This document shows positions 1 to 7,587 of a stretch of 64,000 bases of DNA, piece after piece. Both the position numbers and the translations under genes were made by a program. Position 1 is the stretch's first letter. Every line of letters begins with the position of its first letter. Origin of the DNA: CAYMYN01 sp964394665 (GTDB taxonomy: Bacteria; Planctomycetota; UBA1135; GCA-002686595). The stretch spans positions 62,001 to 126,000 of the forward strand of contig CAYMYN010000001.1 of assembly GCA_964394665.1 (NCBI GenBank), in the 5' to 3' direction. Below the pieces are notes generated by a model that saw nothing but the letters and a program-made list of their open reading frames with translations, was not told the DNA's origin and ran no database searches.

Positions 1-1
1 C

Positions 2-1501
2 GGCGCGCCCCTGCTCGGCGTGGACGGTGCGGGCGCGGGCGACTCCCTGGGCCAGGCCGTGGGCCTGGTCGGCGACCTCGACGGCGACGGCCGCGCGGAG
101 TTCGTCGTCGGCGCGCCCTTCGGGGACGACGGCGCCTGGAACGGCGGTGGGGCGAGCGTGCTCACCGGCGCCGCCGGCGCGACGCTCTTCGCCGTGCCCG
201 GCCAGGTGCAGTTCGGCCTGCTGGGCTGGTCGGTGGCGGGTTGCGGCGACGTCGACCTCGACGGCGTGAACGACTTCGTGATCGGCGCGCCCGAGGAGGA
301 CGGCGGCGGCACGGACTCGGGCGCGCTCTACGTCCACTCGGGCGCCACCGGCTCGTTCCTGTGGGGCAAGATCGGCCAGGCCGACGGGGATCGCCTGGGC
401 CGCGCCGTGGCGGGCGCCGGGGACCTCGACGGCGACGGTCACGCGGACGTGCTCGGCGGCGCCGACCAAGAAGACGTCGGAGCGCTCGAGGACGCCGGCG
501 TGGTGCGCGCCTGGTCGGGGCGCGACGGCGCGCTGATCTGGGCGCGCTCCGGCCCGACGGCCGGCGCCCGCCTGGGCTTCGCCGTCGCGGGCGTGGGAGA
601 CGTCGACGGCGACGGCCGCGACGACTTCGCGGCCGGGGCCTTCGGCGAAGGGCCGAACGGCGCGCAGTCGGGGCGTGTGTACGTCTGGTCCGGCGCGAGC
701 GGAGCGTTGCTGCACACCTTCGCCGGCGCCGCGGCGGGCGATCAGCTCGGCTGGGCGGTCGCGGGTCTGGGCGACGTCGACGGCGACGGCCGGGCCGACA
801 TCCTGGTAGGCGCACCGGGCGAGCTCGGCGGCCGCGGCGCGGCGCGCATCTACTCCGGCGCGAGCGGCGCGCTGCTCTTCGTCACCCACGGGGCCGCGCC
901 CGGCGATCGTCTGGGCGAGAGCGTGACGGGAATGGGCGACCTCGACGGCGACGGGATCCCCGAGTGGGCCGCGGGCGCGCCCTTCGCCGACGCCGCGGGC
1001 GCCGACGCGGGGCGCGTGCTGGTGCTCTCCACCCAGAACCCCGCCGGCCAGCCCTTCTGTTTCGGCGACGGCAGCGGCGGCGCCTGCCCGTGTGGCAACT
1101 TCGGCGCGCCCGGCCGCGGCTGCCAGAACTCGAGCGCGCCCGGCGCCGAGCTCGGCGGCCAGGGGTTCCCCAGCGTCTCCGCCGACCTCGTCACCTTCCA
1201 CGCCGCCGCGCTCCCGCCCTCGCAACCGGTGCTGCTCTTCGCCGGCCTCAACGCCGTCAACTCCGGCCTCGGCGTCCCCTTCGGCGACGGCCTGCGTTGC
1301 GCCGGCGGCGGCCTGCGCCGCCTGGGCGTGCGCGTCGCAATCGGCGGCGCCGCGACCTGGGGCCCGGGCCTCTTCACGCCCCAGGGCTGGCAGGCCGGCG
1401 ACGTCCGCCGCTTGCAGGCCTGGTACCGCGACCCGATCGCCTCCCCCTGCGGCGCGGGCTTCAACCTCTCCAACGGCTTCCGGATCTCGCTGGTTCCCTA
1501 G
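2..1501 (+). CDS. Exported FG-GAP repeat protein with Cys-rich C-terminal domain (5' partial)
   Basis: The frame is open back to the first base, so the true start lies upstream; a GTG at 20 is only an internal candidate. Six FG-GAP-type repeats with the calcium-loop signature GDxDGDG recur about every 58 residues (from about 71, 245, 419, 596, 770 and 935), a pattern that folds as an integrin-alpha-like beta propeller. From about 1060 the last ~145 residues form a separate domain with FCFGDGSG, ACPCGN, FGDGLRCAGG, WYRDP and a GFNLSNG-like end, also found on two other proteins of this window and in variant form on a third. Likely a secreted or cell-surface protein; ligand unknown. It converges on the next gene with a 40-base gap. 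Confidence 0.88.
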   Translation, partial: GAPLLGVDGAGAGDSLGQAVGLVGDLDGDGRAEFVVGAPFGDDGAWNGGGASVLTGAAGATLFAVPGQVQFGLLGWSVAGCGDVDLDGVNDFVIGAPEEDGGGTDSGALYVHSGATGSFLWGKIGQADGDRLGRAVAGAGDLDGDGHADVLGGADQEDVGALEDAGVVRAWSGRDGALIWARSGPTAGARLGFAVAGVGDVDGDGRDDFAAGAFGEGPNGAQSGRVYVWSGASGALLHTFAGAAAGDQLGWAVAGLGDVDGDGRADILVGAPGELGGRGAARIYSGASGALLFVTHGAAPGDRLGESVTGMGDLDGDGIPEWAAGAPFADAAGADAGRVLVLSTQNPAGQPFCFGDGSGGACPCGNFGAPGRGCQNSSAPGAELGGQGFPSVSADLVTFHAAALPPSQPVLLFAGLNAVNSGLGVPFGDGLRCAGGGLRRLGVRVAIGGAATWGPGLFTPQGWQAGDVRRLQAWYRDPIASPCGAGFNLSNGFRISLVP

Positions 1502-1541
1502 CAGCCTATTGTGCATCGGCCCGTCGCGAGGCGGCGCGGGT

Positions 1542-2165
1542 TCAAGCGCGCGGGTAGTAGTAGCTCAGGCAGATCTCGCAGATCGTGTGGCTGGCCCGGG
1601 GGTGGTTGCGCTCGACGAGCGCGGACACCCAGTCCCAGCGCCCGCTCGCGGTCGGGTGCGCCACGCGGCGGCAGTGGCAGCACTGGCGCAGGAATCCCTG
1701 GGCGCTCAGGTAGGAGGCGACGTCGCGCCCCTCGTTCGCGGGACCGGTGAGCTCGACGGGCCGCTCGATCCGCAACGTGTTCGTGATCAGGTGGCCGGCG
1801 TCCCCGGGCAAGCGATAGACGTGCATCACGAACTCGCGGTAGGTGTCGGGCGACGAACACTGGTAGGGGTGGGCCAGGGGCGTCTTGCTCTCGGAGGGCG
1901 GCAGCGCCCGGGAAAGGAGTTCCACGTAGAAGGGCCGCACCACCGACGGGACGGCGTCGAAGTAGCAGGCGCCCAGCCCCCAGGCGCGCTCGATCGCGGC
2001 GCCGCCGCCGTTCGCCCGCGCGAAGCGCAGGTAGGCCGGGTTCAGGTACGCCAGGCGCCCGTCGCGGTCGAGGCCGAACACGCTGGAAGGGTGCGCCTCG
2101 AGCGCCTCCCAGTCGAAGGCCGAGCGCAGCTCGGCGGCGAAGGTCCCGTCCCACCTCGTGTCCAT
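1542..2165 (-). CDS. PAS-domain protein with paired C-terminal CxxC motifs
   Basis: 207 residues from ATG at 2165; longer open frame upstream is low-complexity and non-homologous. Residues about 20-135 read as a PAS fold (FGLDRDGRLAYLNPAYLRFA is the typical strand/helix pattern). The C-terminus carries C162xxC165 and C196xxC199 around a W-rich segment. This matches the short 'CxxCkk...W...C..C' tail found after PAS domains in many sensor kinases and phosphatases, so a metal-binding or redox-sensing role is plausible. No kinase, cyclase or DNA-binding domain follows, so the output partner must be another protein. Function is inferred from fold only. Confidence 0.8.
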   Translation of the reverse strand: MDTRWDGTFAAELRSAFDWEALEAHPSSVFGLDRDGRLAYLNPAYLRFARANGGGAAIERAWGLGACYFDAVPSVVRPFYVELLSRALPPSESKTPLAHPYQCSSPDTYREFVMHVYRLPGDAGHLITNTLRIERPVELTGPANEGRDVASYLSAQGFLRQCCHCRRVAHPTASGRWDWVSALVERNHPRASHTICEICLSYYYPRA

Positions 2166-2502
2166 GCTGCTCCGTCGGCCCCAGGCGTGCGCCGAGCCTC
2201 CGGTCACCGCACAGGCTAGCAGGAGCCCAGCTCGCGGGTCGAGCGCGGGCCGCCGACCCTGTCGCCGGGGAGCTCCGGCGCTTCTTCGCCCTCGAGACGC
2301 ATCGAGGCGCCGGCCGCGAGCCCCAGAAACTGCCCGAGGATGCCGCGCTCCTCCCGCCCCGTGCTGCGGCAGGGTGCAGTCGCGCGCCCTCGGCAAGGGC
2401 GCGCGGGTGTGACCGAGGCGCCGCGTCCCTTCAGCGGTCCCGGCTCGCCATGGAGCGCTGGATCCGCTCCGCGAACTCCCGGAGGTCACCCCGGGCGGGG
2501 TC
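2166..2502. other. Intergenic stretch without convincing gene
   Basis: Stretch of 337 bases between the PAS gene start and the methyltransferase remnant. Open frames here are arginine/alanine/proline-rich shadows with no family resemblance. It should hold the promoter of the minus-strand PAS gene and contains one strong inverted repeat at 2381-2405. Nothing else recognised. Confidence 0.6.
2381..2405. terminator. Perfect 10-bp inverted repeat, terminator-like
   Basis: CGCGCGCCCT and its exact complement AGGGCGCGCG are separated by the 5-base loop CGGCA. The hairpin lies about 100 bases downstream of the minus-strand methyltransferase remnant. There is no T-tract on either side, so intrinsic termination is uncertain; an mRNA-stabilising hairpin is equally possible. 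Confidence 0.4.
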
Positions 2503-2720
2503 TCACTTGTACGCCACGGCGGCGGAGCACGGTCCATCCAGGGGGAGGATCTCGAAGCGGCGGAAGCCGGCGTCGGTGCACCAGGCGCGGAAGTCGGCGC
2601 CGGTGAAGTCGAAGGCGTCGCCGAACTCGATCAGCATGTTCAACGACATCAGGAGGCCGAAGGCGTTCTTGCGGCGTTCGTCGTCGATCAGGTTCTCGAT
2701 GGCGACGCCACGGCGCGAAT
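2503..2720 (-). pseudogene. C-terminal remnant of a SAM-dependent O-methyltransferase
   Basis: The last ~70 codons of this frame (stop at 2503) match the C-terminal end of the acetylserotonin/hydroxyneurosporene-type methyltransferase family: IENLIDDERRKNAFGLLMSL, then NMLIEFGDAFDFTGADF and an end in SAAVAYK. Nothing upstream of about 2720, in any frame, resembles the SAM-binding domain or dimerisation domain of that ~340-residue family, and the residues upstream are low-complexity. I therefore call a 5'-deleted relic. It sits just downstream of the M28 peptidase stop region, slightly before it on the minus strand. Left boundary is firm, right boundary approximate. Confidence 0.75.
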
Positions 2721-2854
2721 GGCCGAGGAAGTGCTCGCGGGCCTGACGGTGTCGGCAAGCCGATGAAGGCCTGATCCCGAGCTCTCCGCGCGGCGCGCTG
2801 GCTCCGGCCCAGCATGCGCGATGGCGTGCTGAGCCGCTGCATGGAGGGGGGCGC

Positions 2855-4474
2855 TCAGCGCGCGTCACGCAACGCCAGGCGCGCGAGCCAGGGGGCGAGC
2901 AGGGCTTGGGCGAGCAGGACCATCGCGGCGGCGGCGAGGGTCTCCTGCTTGGGGGAGGTGCTCGAGACCTGGATCGCGACCTGGGTCGATTGGGCGGCGA
3001 GGGCGGCGGCGAGGAGTGGGAGGAAGAGGGCCGGGCGCTCGCGGTGGAAGAGGGCGAGTCCCAGGGCGGCGGGGAAGGCGGCCAGGGCCGGGAGGAGCAG
3101 GGCCCCGTTCCCCAGCGACCAGGCGAAGCCGGCGAGCAACGCGAGCCACGGAAGGGGCGCCGCGAGGGGCACGCAGGAGAGCACCGCGCGGCCGCCTACG
3201 CCGCGGGCGAGGGCGAAGTACACGGTCAGGACGAGGGCCGTGCCCGCGCTCAGGGCGGCGAAGAGCCGAACGCTCACTTGCGCCGCGCTCGTCGGCGGGC
3301 CGGGGTAGTCCCAACCGCCGAGGAGCGTGTGCCCGAGCGCAACGACGGTCGCAGCGAGGAGCGCGGCAAGGCACGGGAGGACGAGCACGAGCAGCAGGGC
3401 CCATAGCGTGGGCCGAATGACGGAGCTCCGCTCACCCATCCGTCTCCGCGCGCGAAACAGGGCGGCGGCGAGCAGCGCGGCGGCGGCGAACCAGGCCAGG
3501 GCCGGCGTCCAGGCGGCGGGGAGATGCAGCACGCTGCCGCCGGGGAAGGTGACGAAGTGGCGCTCGGGGGCGCGCGCGGCGCTGAGATCGAGGGCGGCGA
3601 ACTCGGCGAGCAGCTCGAGGGCCGACTCGCCCAGGTGCTGCAGCCCCGCGGGATCGAGGCGCTCGGGCGTGTCGAGCGGGCTGTGGTAGGCGCGGCCGTT
3701 GCCGGTCAGAGCCAGGTTCGCCCCGGGGATCCCGCGCGCGCGGAACACCGAGTAGTCGGTGTCGTTGGGCATCGCGCGGTAGATCGCGGTCGCGAACGAA
3801 CCGCCCACCGGGGCCTGCATGGCCCGCGCGACGGCGCGCACGACGGTGCCGTTGGTAGGACCGGTCTCGAACAGGCTGGCCGGGCCCGCGTTGCCGATCG
3901 CCTCGAGGTTCACCACCAACGCCACCTCGCGCGCCCAGGGGTGCTCGGCGTCGAAGGCGAGGGCGCCGAGCAGACCGCGCTCCTCGCCGTCGGAGAGCAG
4001 CAACACGACGTCGTTGCGCGGCGCGCCGCGCGCGAGCAGGGCTCGCAACGCCTCGAGGCAGGCCGCCACTCCCGCCGCGTCGTCCCCCGCGCCGGGGCTC
4101 CGGCGCACCGAGTCGTAGTGCGCGGCGAGCAACACGACGCCACCCGAGTCGTGGCCCCGAACGCGCGCGAGCAGGTTCACCAGCCGCCCGCCATCGACGC
4201 GCTCGGAGGCGGCCTCTTGTTGGACGGGCTCGAGCCCCAGGGCCGCGATCTCGCCCAGGAGCACCTCGCGCGCCCGCGCGTGGGCCGGCGACCCGGTGGG
4301 GCGCGGCTCGCCCGCGATCGCCTCCACCACGCGCCGCGCGCGCTCGGCGCTGAATCGCGTCGGCGGCGCGTCGAGCGACTGGACCGCGGGCCGCGGCAGC
4401 GCCCACGGGACGGTCATCAGGCCGCCGAGCAACAGGGCCGGGAGCGCGACACGCAGCAGCGTCCCGATCGGCAC
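2855..4474 (-). CDS. M28-family metallopeptidase with C-terminal membrane domain
   Basis: 539 residues from GTG at 4474, one base after the upstream stop. An N-terminal hydrophobic segment (residues 5-25) is followed by an M28 aminopeptidase-type catalytic domain. Zinc/catalytic residues are readable: H119 in AAHYDS, D131 in GAGDDAAG, E164/E165 in SDGEERGL, E191 in NLEAIGN and H264 in YHSPLDTP. From about residue 320 several hydrophobic helices follow, as in ER-aminopeptidase-like or Fxna-like bacterial homologues. Expected to cleave N-terminal residues of peptides outside the cytoplasmic membrane. Probably co-transcribed with the upstream B3/B4-domain gene. Confidence 0.9.
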   Translation of the reverse strand: MPIGTLLRVALPALLLGGLMTVPWALPRPAVQSLDAPPTRFSAERARRVVEAIAGEPRPTGSPAHARAREVLLGEIAALGLEPVQQEAASERVDGGRLVNLLARVRGHDSGGVVLLAAHYDSVRRSPGAGDDAAGVAACLEALRALLARGAPRNDVVLLLSDGEERGLLGALAFDAEHPWAREVALVVNLEAIGNAGPASLFETGPTNGTVVRAVARAMQAPVGGSFATAIYRAMPNDTDYSVFRARGIPGANLALTGNGRAYHSPLDTPERLDPAGLQHLGESALELLAEFAALDLSAARAPERHFVTFPGGSVLHLPAAWTPALAWFAAAALLAAALFRARRRMGERSSVIRPTLWALLLVLVLPCLAALLAATVVALGHTLLGGWDYPGPPTSAAQVSVRLFAALSAGTALVLTVYFALARGVGGRAVLSCVPLAAPLPWLALLAGFAWSLGNGALLLPALAAFPAALGLALFHRERPALFLPLLAAALAAQSTQVAIQVSSTSPKQETLAAAAMVLLAQALLAPWLARLALRDAR

Positions 4475-4475
4475 C

Positions 4476-5126
4476 TCAGGCGCCCCCGACGCCCGTCACC
4501 GGGACGTCCTCGCAGCGCGCACCGCTGCGCTCGAGCAACGCGCGGTACCAGAGCGCGGCCCGTTCGGCCCGCCCGGGGAGCGCGGCCGTGCCCCACACGA
4601 TCCCCAGGGCGCGCGTCGTCGCGGCGTCGGTCTTGGTGCGCTGCGCGTCCTTGACGGCGTTGGCGCACGGGCCCTCGGCGTCGAACAGGCACAGCAGCCC
4701 GTCGACACGGATCTCCTGACCCGAGGCGTTGAAGACGTAGGTGCTCTCCGGCGGCGCGAGGCCGATGCGCAGCGCTCCGACGGTGCGCCCGAGGTCCACC
4801 ACGCTGATCGGCAGGCCGCTCGCCAGGCTGACGCCGTTGCAGGCGTCGACGAGCAGGTTGATCGAGCCCAATCCACCCTCGCTCGCGGCGCGCAGCAGGT
4901 ATTCGGAGGAGGGCTTCCCGCGGCCGGTCGGTTTGTATCCGCCGTGCCGCAGCAGATCGCGCACCGCGGAGCGCACGGCCTCGTCGCGCTCGAAGGGACT
5001 CGGGGCCTCCAGTGACAGCAGGGCGAGCACCTCGTCGGGTGTCCCGAGCGTGCCCAGGGGCACCGGGAGCTCGCAGGCGAAGGCCACGGGTCGGGCCAGG
5101 GGATGGGCTTCGAGTTCGACGTGCAT
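4476..5126 (-). CDS. Free-standing B3/B4 tRNA-binding-domain protein
   Basis: 216 residues from ATG at 5126. An earlier ATG at 5237 would overlap the divergent MoaD-like start and adds only unconserved residues, so I chose the shorter form. The protein corresponds to the B3/B4 editing-type domain of the phenylalanyl-tRNA synthetase beta chain, as in many stand-alone bacterial proteins; segments such as KPTGRGKPSSEYLLRAA and INLLVDACNGVSL are typical. The synthetase B6-B8 parts are absent. Possible roles are hydrolysis of mischarged tRNA or of D-/non-canonical aminoacyl-tRNA, but this is not proven for stand-alone members. Its stop is one base from the M28 peptidase start. Confidence 0.85.
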   Translation of the reverse strand: MHVELEAHPLARPVAFACELPVPLGTLGTPDEVLALLSLEAPSPFERDEAVRSAVRDLLRHGGYKPTGRGKPSSEYLLRAASEGGLGSINLLVDACNGVSLASGLPISVVDLGRTVGALRIGLAPPESTYVFNASGQEIRVDGLLCLFDAEGPCANAVKDAQRTKTDAATTRALGIVWGTAALPGRAERAALWYRALLERSGARCEDVPVTGVGGA

Positions 5127-5235
5127 GGCGACGCGGGGAGGGCAGGGTACCAGGGCGCGGAGCTCGAACGGAACGTGCGAGAGTTCGGGGTCAGGGGCTG
5201 GTGCGAATCCCCCGCGCTCGCCATCCTGTGCGCCC

Positions 5236-5514
5236 ATGCCCCGGGTGGAGCTGACCCGCAATCTCCAGGACTTCTTCCCCGACCTCGCGGGCCGCGAGTT
5301 CGTGCTCGAGGCGAGCACCGTGGCCGAGGTCGTGGCGGAGCTCGAGAAACGCGCCCCCGGCTTCGCGTTCTACGTCTGCGACGAGCACGGCCGCCTGCGG
5401 ACGCACGTCAACATCTTCGTCGGCCAGGAACGCGTGGCCGATCGCACGCGCCTCTCCGATCCCGTCGGAGCCGAGACGCGCGTGTTCATCGTCCAGGCCC
5501 TCAGCGGCGGCTGA
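5236..5514 (+). CDS. MoaD/ThiS-family ubiquitin-like protein
   Basis: 92 residues from ATG at 5236. Beta-grasp sequence with HVNIFVGQERV and the characteristic C-terminal Gly-Gly (ALSGG), the site that is adenylylated and thiocarboxylated in sulfur-carrier proteins. Length fits MoaD/ThiS. No moaE, moeB/thiF or thiG lies next to it; instead the next gene, 33 bases downstream, encodes a BNR propeller. The molybdopterin or thiazole pathway therefore cannot be assigned from context, and a dedicated carrier role with the BNR protein is possible. Confidence 0.88.
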   Translation: MPRVELTRNLQDFFPDLAGREFVLEASTVAEVVAELEKRAPGFAFYVCDEHGRLRTHVNIFVGQERVADRTRLSDPVGAETRVFIVQALSGG

Positions 5515-5547
5515 ACGCCGCCCCTTCCCCCCAACAGGCAGGTTCCC

Positions 5548-6714
5548 GTGGCAGATCGCATCCTCGTCGGCACGCGCAAGGGCACGTTCGTGGTCGAGAA
5601 GTCCGCCGGCCGGTATCGGCCGCGCCTGCTGGGGCACACCGGGGCGGGCGTCAACTTCGTCGCCGCCGATCCCTTCACCGGCACGTTGTGGGCCGCCCTC
5701 GGCCACGGGCACTGGGGCGCGAAGCTCTCGCGCTCGAGCGACGGCGGCCGGACTTGGGCCGACGCGAGCCAAGTCAAGTTCCCGGCCGGCGCGCGCTACA
5801 TCGCGCCCGCCATGCCCAATGAGGACGGCAGCGAGGCACCGGCCTCGGCCACGCAGATCAAGAGCGCGACGGTGCTGAAGCTCTGGGCGCTGGCCTTCGG
5901 GCCGAGCGGCCGCGTGTACGTCGGCACGATCCCCGGCGGCCTGTTCGTCAGCGAGGACGGCGGCGAATCCTTCGCGCTCAACCTGCCCCTGTGGAACCAC
6001 GAGTCGCGCGGCGGCGACCTGTTCCAGGGCGACGGCAGCGGCCACACGCACTGGTACGGCACGCCCGCCTCCGAGGGCGAGTTCGCCCCCGGCATCCACT
6101 CGATCGTCGTCGATCCGCGCGACCCGCAGCGGATCCTGATCGCCATCTCGACCGCCGGCGTGCTCGAGACGCGCGACGGGGGCCGGAGCTGGCGCAGCCG
6201 CAACAAGGGCTTGCTCAACGACTACCTGCCGGACGCCGAGTCCGAGTGGGGCCACGATCCGCACTCGATCGAGCTGTGCGCCGGCGATCCCGACCACGTC
6301 TGGCAGCAGAACCACTGCGGCGTGTTCAAGAGCTCCGACGGCGCCGCGACCTGGAAGAAGGTCAGCCGCCCCGACCAGGGCGTGCACTTCGGCTTCCCGA
6401 TCGCGGCCGACGCCCAGGACGGACGCACGGCCTGGGTCGTGCCCGGCAAGGCCGACATGCACCGCACCACGATCGACGGCGCGCTCTTCGTCGCGCGCAC
6501 CGAGGACGGCGGCGAGTCGTGGAAGGACCTGCGCGAGGGCTTGCCGCAGGAGAACGCCTACGACGTGGTCTATCGCCACGCCCTCGGCCACCGCGGCGAG
6601 CGGCTGGCCTTCGGCAGCACGACCGGCAACCTGTACGTCAGCGAGGACCGCGGCAACAGTTGGCAGACCGCGGCCAACAACCTGCCGCCGATCTACAGCG
6701 TGCGCTTCGAGTGA
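5548..6714 (+). CDS. BNR/Asp-box propeller protein (sialidase-like fold)
   Basis: 388 residues from GTG at 5548. At least six Asp-box motifs are visible (SSDGGRTW at 63-70, then SEDGGESF, TRDGGRSW, SSDGAATW, TEDGGESW, SEDRGNSW), giving a six-bladed propeller typical of WD40/YVTN/BNR-like proteins often annotated as exo-alpha-sialidase. No signal peptide is visible: the chain starts directly with MADRILVGTRKGTF. The sialidase arginine triad is not evident, so an enzymatic sialidase function should not be assumed. Likely co-transcribed with the MoaD/ThiS-like gene. Confidence 0.85.
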   Translation: MADRILVGTRKGTFVVEKSAGRYRPRLLGHTGAGVNFVAADPFTGTLWAALGHGHWGAKLSRSSDGGRTWADASQVKFPAGARYIAPAMPNEDGSEAPASATQIKSATVLKLWALAFGPSGRVYVGTIPGGLFVSEDGGESFALNLPLWNHESRGGDLFQGDGSGHTHWYGTPASEGEFAPGIHSIVVDPRDPQRILIAISTAGVLETRDGGRSWRSRNKGLLNDYLPDAESEWGHDPHSIELCAGDPDHVWQQNHCGVFKSSDGAATWKKVSRPDQGVHFGFPIAADAQDGRTAWVVPGKADMHRTTIDGALFVARTEDGGESWKDLREGLPQENAYDVVYRHALGHRGERLAFGSTTGNLYVSEDRGNSWQTAANNLPPIYSVRFE

Positions 6715-6759
6715 CGGTCCGGCCTGGCGCCACTCCCCCGCCCGGGGCATGATGCGCCC

Positions 6760-7500
6760 ATGGCACCGACCCTCTCGAGCGGCGCTCCGCACTCGGGCGC
6801 GAACCTGGTCGCCTTCGACATCGAGCTCGCGAACGTGTTCGAGCTCGCCGAGGGCGAGGATCTCGAGCAGTACGCGCCCTTCGACATCGCCTGCGCCGCC
6901 GCCGCGGACGGCCGGGGAGGACTGTGGCACTGGTACGCGACCGACGCCGCGGGCCGGCCCACGGGCCAGCTCGACGCGGCTCTGGCCCGCGACCTCCTGC
7001 GCTGGCTGCGCGAGCATCAGTTGCGTGGCGGCCGCGTGTGCGCCTGGAACGGGCTCTCCTTCGACCTGCGCTGGTTGGGACACGTGGCCGACGACCTGGC
7101 CCTGGCACGGGAGGTCGCCCTGGACCTCATCGACCCGATGTTCCAGCTCGTGTGCCAGCGCGGGTTCCCGGTCAGCCTGGCCAAGGCGGCTGAAGCCCTC
7201 GGGGTGCCCGAGACCAAGTCGATGGGCGGCGCCGACGCGCCCAAGCACTGGGCGGCGGGCGAGCACCAGCTCGTGCTCGACTACGTGGCCGGCGACTGCC
7301 GCATCACCGAAGCGGTCACCGCGCGCATCGAGGCCGAGCGCGCCCTGCGCTGGCGCACCCAGCGCGGCTCGATCTCCTCCGAGCCGATGCCCGCGCTGCG
7401 CTCCGTGCGCGACCTGCTCGACGCGCCCCTGCCCGACACGTCCTGGATGAGCTCGCCCATCCCGCGCACGAAGTTCACGGGCTGGCTGGGCGAACCCTGA
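6760..7500 (+). CDS. RNase H-like DEDD-type 3'-5' exonuclease-fold protein
   Basis: 246 residues from ATG at 6760. Exonuclease motifs are visible in order: D20xE22 in FDIEL (Exo I), NGLSFDLRWL near residue 105 (Exo II) and DYVAGDC near 175 (Exo III, Y-x3-D form). The family holds ribonuclease H-like proteins predicted to be 3'-5' exonucleases acting on DNA or RNA. No polymerase domain is attached. Forty-six bases separate it from the BNR gene, so co-transcription is possible but not evident. Confidence 0.8.
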   Translation: MAPTLSSGAPHSGANLVAFDIELANVFELAEGEDLEQYAPFDIACAAAADGRGGLWHWYATDAAGRPTGQLDAALARDLLRWLREHQLRGGRVCAWNGLSFDLRWLGHVADDLALAREVALDLIDPMFQLVCQRGFPVSLAKAAEALGVPETKSMGGADAPKHWAAGEHQLVLDYVAGDCRITEAVTARIEAERALRWRTQRGSISSEPMPALRSVRDLLDAPLPDTSWMSSPIPRTKFTGWLGEP

Positions 7501-7587
7501 CGGATCCGGGGCCGCGCCCCGGCACGGGCGCGGTTTCTCACCTTGCCGCGCGAGCCGGCGTCCGACGGCGCGCCTACCCTCTGCGCC

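Noticed and set aside
71..960. Regular 174-base periodicity, CRISPR-like at first look
   Set aside because: The period is the FG-GAP coding repeat (58 residues); units differ and spacers are not unique.
5548..6714. True sialidase enzyme call
   Set aside because: Asp boxes give the fold only; the catalytic arginine triad and an export signal are not visible.
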